DNA from: Elusimicrobiota bacterium
Lineage (GTDB): Bacteria > Elusimicrobiota > Elusimicrobia > UBA1565
Assembly: GCA_016212885.1 (NCBI GenBank)
Contig: JACRDO010000169.1
Location: 1-33,642, forward strand
DNA length: 33,642 nt
Direction: 5' to 3'
Shown here: one piece after another, positions 1 to 7,764 of the stretch
Numbering within the stretch: position 1 is the stretch's first letter
Layout: each line of letters begins with the position of its first letter
The notes under the pieces: generated by a model
The model's input: the letters and a program-made list of their open reading frames with translations, nothing else
The model's database searches: none
What the model was told of the DNA's origin: nothing
Program-made: the position numbers and the translations under genes

Positions 1-63
1 TATAGGGTAGCGGCAAAGGGGAAGAGGCGCAAGGGGGTGGCGAGGGAGAGGGTTGGGGTGTAT
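1..63. repeat. 63-bp direct repeat, copy 1
   Basis: A polypurine-rich stretch (G/A-rich on the plus strand) recurs at 2034-2096 in the same orientation with a single mismatch (C at 41, A at 2074). The copy starts at the window edge, so it may extend further left. The two copies bracket the aldehyde dehydrogenase fragment and the AAA ATPase gene. This could be a dispersed intergenic repeat family, or the scar of the event that brought the segment in. Confidence 0.85.
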
Positions 64-385
64 CCTGTGAGGGGGGGCGACTCTGGAGAGGTTATTAGGT
101 GCGAAAAACGGGCGAAGGGAAAAAGCATTTTCCTTTCAGCAGCATAATCGGTGCCTGGAAGGGTGCGTGAGCGGTTGAAACGGACGCTCTCGAAAAACGA
201 CCCCCGTCTTCCCTGCGAGTAGAAAATCCTCGTCGGAGAACGTAACCCTCGACGAGAAAAGCTAGCGAAGCCCCTTTCCCGCCTTCTCCCGGAGTTTCCC
301 GACTCTTAGCGGACTTGCGCAGGAGTTTGGTGCCATTTTGGTCTCATCCATTCCGTTGACATGCAGGGAAGCCGTCAAGCAATTC
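64..385. other. Non-coding stretch, no gene seen
   Basis: No convincing reading frame or RNA gene is visible. Two short inverted repeats are present: 118-123/128-133 (6-bp stem, 4-nt loop) and 229-235/250-256 (7-bp stem, 14-nt loop). Neither has a clear T-run or another mark of function. Base composition is more AT-rich than the operons to the right. Confidence 0.5.
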
Positions 386-613
386 TTACGTGCTCTTGGT
401 CAGCCCGTCCCCCGTCGGGGTCCCGATGGACATGGTCGCGTAGCCCTCGCCCATGCCCAGCCCGCAGAGGGTCGGCGCGTTCTTCACGTAGATGGAGCAG
501 GCCATGCGCCGGCCCATCTTGGTGAGGTTGGCCACGTTCATCGAGTGCATGCTCGCCGTGTGGCGGCTGTACCCCTCGGCGTGGTAGGCCAGCGCCACGG
601 CCTCGTCCAGGTC
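386..613 (-). pseudogene. Fragment of CoA-acylating aldehyde dehydrogenase (EutE/PduP type)
   Basis: Read on the minus strand, this stretch encodes about 75 residues that resemble the C-terminal catalytic-domain part of EutE/PduP aldehyde dehydrogenases, which turn aldehydes into acyl-CoA and often sit in bacterial microcompartments. Recognisable pieces are RHTASMHSMNV, IYVKNAP, GLGMGEGY and TPTGDGLTKST. Family members usually have GLGxGGEGY, so one glycine appears to be missing. The frame is closed by a TAG at 614-616 upstream and ends in TAA at 386-388, before the usual SFTR tail. Most of the roughly 460-aa enzyme is absent, so this is a relic. No other microcompartment gene is in view. The family assignment is from memory of conserved motifs. 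Confidence 0.65.
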
Positions 614-653
614 CTACGGCCTTCAGGTGGTAAATTATAGTTGCCGGAAGCAG

Positions 654-679
654 TATAATATGGTAAATATTGTTTACCA
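654..679 (+). promoter_or_regulatory. Promoter -10 and palindromic operator-like site of the AAA ATPase gene
   Basis: A perfect TATAAT lies at 654-659. Next to it is an inverted repeat, TGGTAAA (661-667) and TTTACCA (673-679), with a 5-nt spacer. A third half-site, TGGTAAAT, lies at 628-635. The palindrome would cover the transcription start, which suggests autoregulation or control by a partner DNA-binding protein. No good -35 box was found. Confidence 0.55.
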
Positions 680-682
680 CTT

Positions 683-1984
683 ATGAAATCAGCATTCCGC
701 GATATCCTGCTTGAAAAGGAATTTTCCCGCCCGCTTGCCTATTTCCGACGCGAGCAGGCGTGCCCTCTCCTGCCGCAAAAGGCCTTAGCCGTCATCGGCA
801 TCCGGCGTTCAGGCAAGACGACCTTCCTGCGTCAGATCTGGGACGATATGCTGCGGTCAAAGCCCGCCCGGCAGGAACGTCTGGTTTATGTCAACTTTTT
901 CGATGAGAGGCTTTTCAATCTGCAGGCCGGACGGCTCGGAGAGCTGCTGGAAGCCTATTACGAACTGCATCCTCACGTCGATTCGCGAGAAACGCTCTAT
1001 TTCTTTCTCGACGAGCCGCAGATCGTCAAGGGGTGGGAATATTTTGTGGATCGCCTCCTGCGCGCGCATCACCGCGTTTTTATCAGCGGATCGTCCGCGA
1101 CTCTCTTGAGCAAGGAAATCGCCTCTGCCATGCGAGGACGCTCTCTCAGCGTCGAGATCTTTCCATTCAGTTTCCGGGAGATCCTGCTGGCGGAAAAGAA
1201 AGAGACATCGTCGCTGGGGCCGCGCGAGCGCGCGACCACGCTCGGCCGCTTCAAAAAATATCTCCTGCAAGGCGGCTTCCCGGAAACATTAGCGGTCGAG
1301 CCTTCCCTAAGGCGCCGCCTCCTTCAAGACTATTTGGATGCGGTTCTTTTGCGCGATATCATCGAGCGTCATAACCCTTCCGACCCTTCCGCTATTTCGC
1401 ACCTCCTGCATCTTCTGATGAATCAAGTGGGAAGCGCCTTTACGATCAATAAGACCTGCGAGCGCTTGAAAGCGCAAGGGCTTAAAGTCAATAAACCTGA
1501 AATTTCGCAAGCTCTGGATTGGTTCTACGACAGCTATTTATTCTTTTCCGTGCCTATCCTGACCGAGTCGGCGCATAAACGGATCGTCAACCCTAAAAAA
1601 CTGTACTGCATTGACACGGGGATGGCGCATCACCAGGCTCTATCTGTCTCCAATGACTGGGGCCATCTTCTCGAAAATGCGATCTTTCTTCATTTGCGCA
1701 GGCAAACGGAAGCCATTTGCTACTTCAAGGACGCCCGGCAGCGCGAAGTGGACTTTGTGATTCGGAAAACGGGAAAGAAATACAGCCTGATCCAGGCGGC
1801 ATGGTCCCTGCAAGATTCAAAAACACGCCAGCGGGAAATCGACGCTCTCTATTCAGCCATGTCCGAGTTGTCCATCAAAGACGCGACGCTTGTGACGCTT
1901 GATGAGCAAGAAGAAATCCGCTCATCGGGGAAAACCATTCATGTCCGGCCCGCCTGGTCTTTCCTCTTGGGTTTCCAGGCGTAG
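683..1984 (+). CDS. AAA family ATPase with DUF4143 domain
   Basis: This 433-aa protein has the layout of the AAA_14/DUF4143 family. Walker A is GIRRSGKTT at residues 39-47. Walker B is in LYFFLDEPQ at 105-113. A sensor-like ISGSSATLLSKEI segment (134-146) leads to the FPFSFREIL motif typical of the family, and a C-terminal DUF4143 nuclease-like region follows (about 210-400; note CYFKDARQREVDFVI). The family is widespread and often mobile, and its cellular role is poorly known. No Shine-Dalgarno sequence precedes the ATG. The start is chosen because it directly follows the promoter palindrome. GC content is visibly lower than in the flanking operons, and the gene lies between two copies of a 63-bp repeat, both consistent with horizontal acquisition. 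Confidence 0.9.
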   Translation: MKSAFRDILLEKEFSRPLAYFRREQACPLLPQKALAVIGIRRSGKTTFLRQIWDDMLRSKPARQERLVYVNFFDERLFNLQAGRLGELLEAYYELHPHVDSRETLYFFLDEPQIVKGWEYFVDRLLRAHHRVFISGSSATLLSKEIASAMRGRSLSVEIFPFSFREILLAEKKETSSLGPRERATTLGRFKKYLLQGGFPETLAVEPSLRRRLLQDYLDAVLLRDIIERHNPSDPSAISHLLHLLMNQVGSAFTINKTCERLKAQGLKVNKPEISQALDWFYDSYLFFSVPILTESAHKRIVNPKKLYCIDTGMAHHQALSVSNDWGHLLENAIFLHLRRQTEAICYFKDARQREVDFVIRKTGKKYSLIQAAWSLQDSKTRQREIDALYSAMSELSIKDATLVTLDEQEEIRSSGKTIHVRPAWSFLLGFQA

Positions 1985-2033
1985 TCCTTAGAAAGACCTA
2001 CGGCTTGATCGTGTCGACGGGGGCGGCATTGCG

Positions 2034-2096
2034 TATAGGGTAGCGGCAAAGGGGAAGAGGCGCAAGGGGGTGGAGAGGGAGAGGGTTGGGGTGTAT
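2034..2096. repeat. 63-bp direct repeat, copy 2
   Basis: Second copy of the repeat at 1-63, 62 of 63 bases identical. It ends four bases before the stop codon of the secreted protein gene at 2101-2841, and so lies in that gene's 3' untranslated region. Confidence 0.85.
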
Positions 2097-2100
2097 AACC

Positions 2101-2841
2101 TCATCGTCCCCGGTGTCCGTGATGGCCGTGGCGGCGGCGCCTCTCGTGCCGCCTATGGGCTGACTCGCGGGCGTTCGCCTCGGAGTTGTATGCGATGACC
2201 ATGGAGACCAGCCTGGGGTCCGCCCCCTCAGCGGGGATCCGCACGACCCACCTGTCCAGGAACCAGTGGATGCTCTCCATCTCCGCCGCGACCGCACCCT
2301 GGCCGCGCAGCGCGATCCTCGACTGCAGGAAATCGACGGGGCCCGAGGCCGCCACCGCGCGGCCCTGCGCGTCGCGGATATCGAAGGACCTGCCCCCGCC
2401 TTTGGGGGCGTCGGACTCCGCGATCTCGCCGATCTTGCTTCCGGCGCAGTCCGCCACGCTGACCAGCCTCCCGTCTTCCACCTTCGACTCCGACGCAACC
2501 GCCACCAACGCGCCCGAAGCGTCGCGCCAGGCGTAGCCATTTTTTACCGCCGACACGGTTCCCAGAATCTTCTCGCCGGACTTGATGTCGTAAATCGTGG
2601 CCAAAGAAAAGATCCTCCCCTGGATCACCGCGTCCGGCGGCAGCGCGGGAACCGGGCAGGACGCCTCCCCTGATGCGGCGGCCAGCGCGGCGCGGCCAGC
2701 CGGCACATCGGGCGGGAACTGCTCTCTCATCATTCCTAAGAAGGCCTTGATTTCGGGCAAGTCGCCCGACAGGTCGCCGGCCGAAAGGGAGGAGCCTGGA
2801 AACGCAAGGCATACAGCGCATGCCAACACCACTCGCCTCAT
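2101..2841 (-). CDS. Secreted protein with LURP-one/Tubby-like fold (predicted)
   Basis: 246 aa. The start is the ATG at 2841 because GGAGGTG sits just upstream; a further in-frame start 57 bases upstream would only add residues before the signal peptide. The N-terminus (MRRVVLACAVCLAFPGSSLSA) is a signal peptide. The body alternates short strands in the pattern of LURP-one/scramblase-like proteins: YDIKSGEKILGTV, YAWRDASGALVAVA, FDIRDAQGRAVAAS and a closing DPRLVSMVIAYNSEA. That family has a phospholipid-scramblase-like beta barrel, and bacterial members have no settled function. The tail is extremely Arg/His-rich (HRRHERRRRHGHHGHRGR), which could bind metal or polyanions. Family placement is inference from pattern only. 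Confidence 0.75.
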   Translation of the reverse strand: MRRVVLACAVCLAFPGSSLSAGDLSGDLPEIKAFLGMMREQFPPDVPAGRAALAAASGEASCPVPALPPDAVIQGRIFSLATIYDIKSGEKILGTVSAVKNGYAWRDASGALVAVASESKVEDGRLVSVADCAGSKIGEIAESDAPKGGGRSFDIRDAQGRAVAASGPVDFLQSRIALRGQGAVAAEMESIHWFLDRWVVRIPAEGADPRLVSMVIAYNSEANARESAHRRHERRRRHGHHGHRGR

Positions 2842-2977
2842 GAAACACCTCCGGAGTTCTACTCGAGTGTAGTACGGGATGCCCGCATCGCACAACAACC
2901 AGAGGTTGCAGGATGAGCGCGGCTTTGGACATAGGCTTTCCTGGACCCAAGGTCCTCCCGCTGCGCGAGCAAAACTT

Positions 2978-3015
2978 AGCGCGGCGGGGAGGGAGTCCCG
3001 CCGCGCTTTCTTCCG
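2978..3015 (+). terminator. Strong hairpin with T-rich tail, plus-strand orientation
   Basis: An 11-bp perfect GC-rich stem (2978-2988 with 2997-3007) with an 8-nt loop is followed by TTTCTTCC. It looks like an intrinsic terminator for a plus-strand transcript, yet no plus-strand gene lies between it and the divergent gene start at 2841. It may end a short unannotated RNA from 2842-2978, or insulate the J-domain gene. Confidence 0.6.
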
Positions 3016-3145
3016 ACCGGGGTAGGAACTGCCGCTGTTGTCGTACTCGATGCGCCCAGCTGTTGTCCTACGCCATCAGCATACCGGAGGCGTGTTGCGG
3101 ATTCATTGCTGAACGCGTTCATGGTATACTACGGGGAGCTGATTT

Positions 3146-3559
3146 ATGACCGTGGACAAGGCGTACGCGATCCTGGGCGTGGAGGCCGGGACGGACCCCA
3201 AGCAGGTCCAGAAAGCCTACCGTTGCCGGGCCATGGAGTGCCATCCGGACCGGGCCAAGGCCGAAGACGCGGAGTACTACGCCCGGAAGTTCATGGAGAT
3301 CCGCGACGCGTATGAGCTGCTGCGCAAGCAGGGCTTTCCCATCCCGGAGCCGGAGAAGGTCGTCGAAGAGCCCGCCTACTACCGCCGCACCGCGGACCGG
3401 AGCTTCACCCCGAAGCGCAAGAGCCCGGATGCCGAGCAGTTCGAGAAGATGCGGATGAGCACGGGCCTGGAGACCCACGTGGGCACCTACCTGCTCTGGG
3501 CCGGCATCCTCGCCGCGCCGGTGATCCTGTTCTTCTTCTTGAAGTATCTCTACCGGTAG
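3146..3559 (+). CDS. J-domain protein with C-terminal membrane anchor
   Basis: 137 aa. Residues 3-58 form a DnaJ-type J domain (DKAYAILGVEAGTDPKQVQKAYR) with the HPD tripeptide at 33-35 that stimulates Hsp70 ATPase. No Gly/Phe region or zinc-finger domain follows. A charged linker leads to one hydrophobic segment (about 114-134, YLLWAGILAAPVILFFFL) at the C-terminus, so the J domain probably faces the cytoplasm on a tail anchor and recruits DnaK to the membrane. GGGGAG precedes the ATG with suitable spacing, and a TATACT -10-like box is at 3125-3130. The last 10 bases overlap the convergent rnd gene. Confidence 0.85.
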   Translation: MTVDKAYAILGVEAGTDPKQVQKAYRCRAMECHPDRAKAEDAEYYARKFMEIRDAYELLRKQGFPIPEPEKVVEEPAYYRRTADRSFTPKRKSPDAEQFEKMRMSTGLETHVGTYLLWAGILAAPVILFFFLKYLYR

Positions 3560-4734
3560 GAATTTCTGCGGCGCCTGCGCCGGGACTTCGACGGAGCGTT
3601 GGTTTCCCGAAGGATGCGCAAGAGGTCCGGGCCGTAGGCCTCGCGCTTGAAGGGGCTCAGTGCCGCGAGCCACTTCGATGGCTCTTTTGACTTCGCCGGG
3701 GCCTCGGCCAGGGCCTTGGCCTCGTCGTTCTCCAGGACGACGACGGGTTCGACGCCGCGCTTCTCGGCCAGGTCCTTGCGCCATGCGCGCAGGGCCTCGT
3801 AGCGGGCGGCCGTGGAGGGAGCCCACTCGCCGCGCGGCGGCGGTTCCGGCAGCTTCTGGATCGGCTGGGCTTGGAGGCCGCGGCCGATGCCCTCGAGCAT
3901 GTCCGCGCCGTGGCGTTGGAAGAGATAGGGCGTCATGCCCTGGACCTGGGAGAGGTCATCGGGGGTGCGGGGCTGCTTGGCGGCCAGGCGGACGAGGAGG
4001 GGCTCCGGCAGCACGCGGAAAGGGGCGCGGTCCAAGCTCGCGGCCGTCTTCTCCCTGTAGAAGTAGAGCTCCTTGAGGATCGCCAGTCCCTGGGGGGACA
4101 GCTCCCGCGCGCCCGGCAGCCTCCAATAGTTCTCGGGATCGAAGCTCTTGTCCGGGGGCTCGATCCGCTCGACCTTGCGGAAAGCGTCGCGGGCCTCATT
4201 CAGGCGCCCCTGCCTGGTCAGCTCGGCCTCGAGCTTGTCCCGCAGGCGGAGCAGGTAGTGCGTATCGAGGCGGGCGTACTGGAGCTGCTCCTCGCTTAAG
4301 GGGCGCTTGCCCCAGTTCGCGCGCTGGAGCTTCTTGGAGAGGACGACCCCGAAGTACTCGTCGATGAGGTTCGCCAGCCCCAGCTTGGGCTTGCCGAGGG
4401 TGCGCGCCGCGGCCATCGTGTCGAAGACCGAGCGCACCTGGAAGCCCAAGTCCCGCTTGAGGCAGACGATGTCGTATTCGGCCGCATGGAAGACCTTTTC
4501 GACCGCGGGGTCGCGGAAGAGGTGCGCCAGCGGCGAAAGGTCCTTGGCGAGGAGCGGGTCCACGATGAAGTCCTCTTTCTCGGAGGAGACCTGGAGCAGG
4601 CAGGTCTTCTCATGGTAGACGTAGAAGCCGTCGGATTCCAGGTCCACGGCGACGCGGTGCTCCCCGCCGAGGCGCTGCGCGAGCCACTCGATGTGGGAAA
4701 TCTCCGTCAGGATGCGCACGGGCGGGAGAGTCAT
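3550..4734 (-). CDS. rnd: Ribonuclease D
   Basis: 394 aa, close to the usual RNase D length. It is a 3'-5' exoribonuclease used in tRNA 3' maturation and RNA turnover. The DEDDy catalytic set is visible: D31 and E33 (AVDLESDGF), D88 (FHAAEYDIV), and Y153 with D157 (YARLDTHYLL). A first HRDC domain follows at about 215-290 and a second helical HRDC-like part at about 310-375. The C-terminus is very basic (SRRRRRRNSYR), suiting RNA binding. It is the last gene of the amino-acid operon. Its ATG lies 5 nt after the proC stop without a clear ribosome-binding site, so translation is probably coupled. The 3' end overlaps the convergent J-domain gene by 10 bp. Confidence 0.93.
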   Translation of the reverse strand: MTLPPVRILTEISHIEWLAQRLGGEHRVAVDLESDGFYVYHEKTCLLQVSSEKEDFIVDPLLAKDLSPLAHLFRDPAVEKVFHAAEYDIVCLKRDLGFQVRSVFDTMAAARTLGKPKLGLANLIDEYFGVVLSKKLQRANWGKRPLSEEQLQYARLDTHYLLRLRDKLEAELTRQGRLNEARDAFRKVERIEPPDKSFDPENYWRLPGARELSPQGLAILKELYFYREKTAASLDRAPFRVLPEPLLVRLAAKQPRTPDDLSQVQGMTPYLFQRHGADMLEGIGRGLQAQPIQKLPEPPPRGEWAPSTAARYEALRAWRKDLAEKRGVEPVVVLENDEAKALAEAPAKSKEPSKWLAALSPFKREAYGPDLLRILRETNAPSKSRRRRRRNSYR

Positions 4735-4739
4735 GGGCT

Positions 4740-5555
4740 CTACAGCTCGCTGAGCTCCCTGGAGCGCTGGGTCGCCGTGACGACCGCGTCGATGAGGACG
4801 GTCCTCAGGCCCTTCGACTCCAGCTCGTGCACAGCGGCGATCGCCGTGCCGCCGGGGGTGGTGACCTCGTCCTTGAGGATGGCCGGGTGCTTGCCGGTGT
4901 CGCGCACCATCTTGGCCGCGCCGAACACGGTCTGAGCGGAAAGCCTGCGGGCGACGTCGCGCGCAATCCCCATCTTCACGCCCCCGTCCGTCATGGCCTC
5001 GATGACCATGTAGATGTAGACCGGGCCCGAGCCGGAAAGCCCGGTCACGGCGTCCATGAGGTTCTCGGCCACGATCTCGACGCGCCCGACGGCTCCGAAA
5101 ATGGCGGAGGCGGCCTTAAGATGCTCCTCGCCAGCGTGGAGGCCCTTGGCGAGGGCGGTGGCGCCCTCGTCGACGAGGACCGGCGTGTTCGGCATCGCGC
5201 GCACCACCGGCACGGGCTTTCCGAGCCGCTTGCAGATGGACTCCGTGGTGATGCCGGCCATGACGCTCAGCACCAGCAGGTCCTCCCGGACATCGGGCGC
5301 GATCTCGTCTAAGACCGCGGCCGCCTGCTGAGGCTTGACGCACAAGAGCAGGATGTCCGCGGCGCGGAGGGCCTTGCGGTTGTCGGTCTCGACCCGGACC
5401 CCGAGGCTTTTGCGCAGTTCTTCGAGCGCCGCCGCGTCGCGCCGCGAGGCCATGAGGCTGGAGGGCGGCAGGAGCTTCGCCTTCAGCAGGCCGCCCATGA
5501 GCGCGGTCCCGATGTGCCCGGCTCCGACGACCGCGATCCTCTTCTTGTTCAGCAT
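4740..5555 (-). CDS. proC: Pyrroline-5-carboxylate reductase
   Basis: 271 aa, full length. It catalyses the last step of proline synthesis, NAD(P)H-dependent reduction of 1-pyrroline-5-carboxylate. The Rossmann loop GAGHIG is at residues 11-16. The family signature is clear in the C-terminal half: GLSGSGPVYIYMVIEAMTDG, then KDEVTTPGGTAIAAVHELE, where the helical dimerisation domain builds the active site. The ATG at 5555 lies inside the end of lysC (7-nt overlap, ATGCTGA), indicating coupled translation. It is the only proline gene in the cluster; proA and proB are not in view. Confidence 0.95.
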   Translation of the reverse strand: MLNKKRIAVVGAGHIGTALMGGLLKAKLLPPSSLMASRRDAAALEELRKSLGVRVETDNRKALRAADILLLCVKPQQAAAVLDEIAPDVREDLLVLSVMAGITTESICKRLGKPVPVVRAMPNTPVLVDEGATALAKGLHAGEEHLKAASAIFGAVGRVEIVAENLMDAVTGLSGSGPVYIYMVIEAMTDGGVKMGIARDVARRLSAQTVFGAAKMVRDTGKHPAILKDEVTTPGGTAIAAVHELESKGLRTVLIDAVVTATQRSRELSEL

Positions 5556-6820
5556 GGCCGCCTCCGGCGCTTGGAAGGATTCCCCCGCGGGGCTCGGGCC
5601 AGGCCGAAGGCCTTATGCAGGGCCCGCAGGGCGCTCTCGCTATGGCGCGAGTCGACCACGCAGCAGAGCTTGAGATCCGAGGTGGCGATCATGTGGATGT
5701 TGATCCCGGCCTCCGCGAGGATCCCGAACATCTTCGCCGCGATGGCGGCGTGGCGGCGGAAGCCGGTCCCTACCACGGTGATGGTCGCGACCCCTTCGGT
5801 CAGGTCCACGCGCTTGGCCCCGATGCTGCGGGAAAGCGTCTCCAAGGCGGCTTTGGCCGCCTCGGCGCCCGGTCGAGGGGTCATCAGGGAGATGTCGTTG
5901 ACCCCCGCGTGCGTGGGCGCGGACTGGACGATCATGTCCACGGAGATGTCCCGCTCGGCCAGTTCCGCGATCACGCGCGCCGCGACGCCTGGCTTGTCCG
6001 GGACCTCGACGACCGTCAGGCGCACTTCTCCCTTGTCCAGCGCGAGGCTCGTCACCGTCGCCTCTTCCATAGGTCCCTCCCCGGCTTTCTCGATCCATGT
6101 GCCCGGCGCCGGCTTAAACGACGAGCGGACGTGGATGCGCACGCCGTAGCGGTGCGCGAGATCGATCGAGCGCGCCTGCATGACCTGCGATCCGGCCCCG
6201 GCCAGCTCCAGCATCTCTTCGTAAGAGATCCGCGCGATCTTACGCGCGTCGGGCACGATGCGAGGATCGGCCGTGTAGACCCCCTTGACGTCCGTGAAGA
6301 TCTCGCAATGGGAGGCCTTGAGCACCGCGGCCAGCGCGACGGCGGTCAAATCCGAGCCGCCGCGGCCGAGCGTAGTGACGTCCGCGGCCGCATTGACGCC
6401 TTGAAAGCCCGCCACCGCGACGATTTTGCCGGAGGCGAGCTCCTGGAGGATCTTCCGCGGGCGGATCTCGAGGATGCGCGAGCGCGTATGCCGCTCGTCC
6501 GCCAGGATGCCGGCCTGGGGTCCCGTCAGCGAGATGGCGCGGGCCCCGTGCGAACGGCAGGCCATCGCGAAAAGGGCGATGCTCATCTGCTCTCCTGTGG
6601 CGAGCAGGGCGTCGAGCTCCCGGGCGTCGGGGTCGCGGCTCACGCGATGGGCGAGGCCGATGAGCTCGTCGGTCATCTCGCCGGGCGCGGACACCACCAC
6701 GACGACGCCGCGCGCTCTGCGGCGGGCCTGGACGGCGCGCTCGGCGGCGCGCAGGATCTTCTCGGGGTCCGCGACCGAGGTGCCGCCGAATTTCATGACG
6801 ACGAGGCCGCGCGCTTTCAC
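5549..6820 (-). CDS. lysC: Aspartate kinase
   Basis: 423 aa. It phosphorylates aspartate, the first committed step towards lysine, threonine and methionine. The amino-acid-kinase domain opens with VMKFGGTSV (residues 8-16) and contains TGEQMS, GRGGSDLTAVALA and FTDVKGVYTADPR. Two ACT domains close the protein (about 270-400; VVEVPDKPGVAARV and TVVGTGFRRHAAIAAKMF), the usual allosteric site for lysine and/or threonine. The start is taken as the GTG at 6820, which overlaps the thrB stop as GTGA; it fits the family's N-terminus, whereas upstream extension gives non-homologous sequence. The tail is unusually basic (NPSKRRRRPC). Confidence 0.95.
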   Translation of the reverse strand: MKARGLVVMKFGGTSVADPEKILRAAERAVQARRRARGVVVVVSAPGEMTDELIGLAHRVSRDPDARELDALLATGEQMSIALFAMACRSHGARAISLTGPQAGILADERHTRSRILEIRPRKILQELASGKIVAVAGFQGVNAAADVTTLGRGGSDLTAVALAAVLKASHCEIFTDVKGVYTADPRIVPDARKIARISYEEMLELAGAGSQVMQARSIDLAHRYGVRIHVRSSFKPAPGTWIEKAGEGPMEEATVTSLALDKGEVRLTVVEVPDKPGVAARVIAELAERDISVDMIVQSAPTHAGVNDISLMTPRPGAEAAKAALETLSRSIGAKRVDLTEGVATITVVGTGFRRHAAIAAKMFGILAEAGINIHMIATSDLKLCCVVDSRHSESALRALHKAFGLARAPRGNPSKRRRRPC

Positions 6821-7764
6821 GTCTCGATTTCGATGCGCGCGCCGGCAGGCTCGACGTCGAGGGCGAGGTAGCGGCTTTCGATGCCCGAGCGGAAGAATGC
6901 CTTCTGCATTGCGCGGCCGATCTTGGCCTGCTTGGGCCCCCTCAGGGTCAGCGCGAGGATGGACGGCCCGGCCCCGGAGAGCGCCGCCCCGAAGGCGCCC
7001 GCCCGCACGGCCGCGGCGATGACGGCGTCCATTCCCCGCATGATGGGGCGGCGGTAGGGCTGGTGCAGGACGTCGTCCATCGCGATCTTGAGCAAGCCGA
7101 GCTCGCCGCGCTCGAGCGCCCCGATGAGGAGGGCGAGCCGCGAGGCGTTGTGGACCGCGTCCCTGAGAGGGACCTTCGCCGGCAGGAGCCTGCGGGCCTT
7201 CTCGGTGGAGACCTCGAAGTCCGGCAGGCAGACGACCACGCCGAGGTCGCGCGGGAGCCTCAGGCGCAGCCAGGTCGGCTGGCCCCCGTCCCAGATGGAG
7301 ACGCACAGCCCCCCGTGGAAGGCCGCTATGACGTTGTCCGGATGGCCTTCCAGCGCGCAGGCTTGGGCTACGACGTCGGCCACGCCCGAGTCGCGGAAAT
7401 CGCGCAAGGCAGCTGCCGCCAGCAGCCCTCCCAGGCGCGCAGCTGCGCTCGAGCCCAGCCCCCTGGCGAGGGGGATGCGGTTTATCATCCGCATCCGCAG
7501 GGCGTAGGGGAAGCGGCTTTTCGGGAGGATCAGCCGGAAGGCCTGCAGGACGAGGTTCTTATCGCTGCGCGGCAGATTGGCGAAGCCCTCGCCTTCGATC
7601 TCGATGCGGACCTCGCCGGGGATCGGAAGCCAGGAGATTTCAAGCTCGTTGTGGAGCTTCAGCGCCATGCCGAGCACGTCGAAGCCGGGCCCGAGGTTGC
7701 TCGTGGTGGCCGGGATCCGGACTCGGACCCTCCGGCGGTATTTCTCCATAGGGGCGGCGATCAT
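6817..7764 (-). CDS. thrB: Homoserine kinase
   Basis: 315 aa from the ATG at 7764, which overlaps the thrC stop as ATGA. A second ATG at 7749 would give 310 aa and an N-terminus closer to the family norm. It is a GHMP-family kinase that makes O-phosphohomoserine for threonine synthase. The N-terminal RIPATTSNLGPGFDVLGMAL is characteristic, the GHMP phosphate loop PLARGLGSSAA is at about 98-108, and the C-terminal GAFGAALSGAGPSILAL loop is present. It sits between thrC and lysC with overlaps on both sides. Confidence 0.95.
   Translation of the reverse strand: MIAAPMEKYRRRVRVRIPATTSNLGPGFDVLGMALKLHNELEISWLPIPGEVRIEIEGEGFANLPRSDKNLVLQAFRLILPKSRFPYALRMRMINRIPLARGLGSSAAARLGGLLAAAALRDFRDSGVADVVAQACALEGHPDNVIAAFHGGLCVSIWDGGQPTWLRLRLPRDLGVVVCLPDFEVSTEKARRLLPAKVPLRDAVHNASRLALLIGALERGELGLLKIAMDDVLHQPYRRPIMRGMDAVIAAAVRAGAFGAALSGAGPSILALTLRGPKQAKIGRAMQKAFFRSGIESRYLALDVEPAGARIEIET

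Noticed and set aside
1998-2540. Minus-strand frame reading through the 63-bp repeat and ending in PVDTIKP
   Set aside because: It overlaps the secreted-protein gene in another frame and is mostly Arg/Ser-rich; the ending looked protein-like but too short to support a gene.
2913-3149. Short plus-strand frame ahead of the J-domain gene
   Set aside because: It runs through the GC-rich hairpin and has no start signals or recognisable sequence.
5615-6871. Plus-strand open frame opposite lysC
   Set aside because: Arg/Asp/His-rich shadow of lysC, whose catalytic and ACT motifs are unmistakable.
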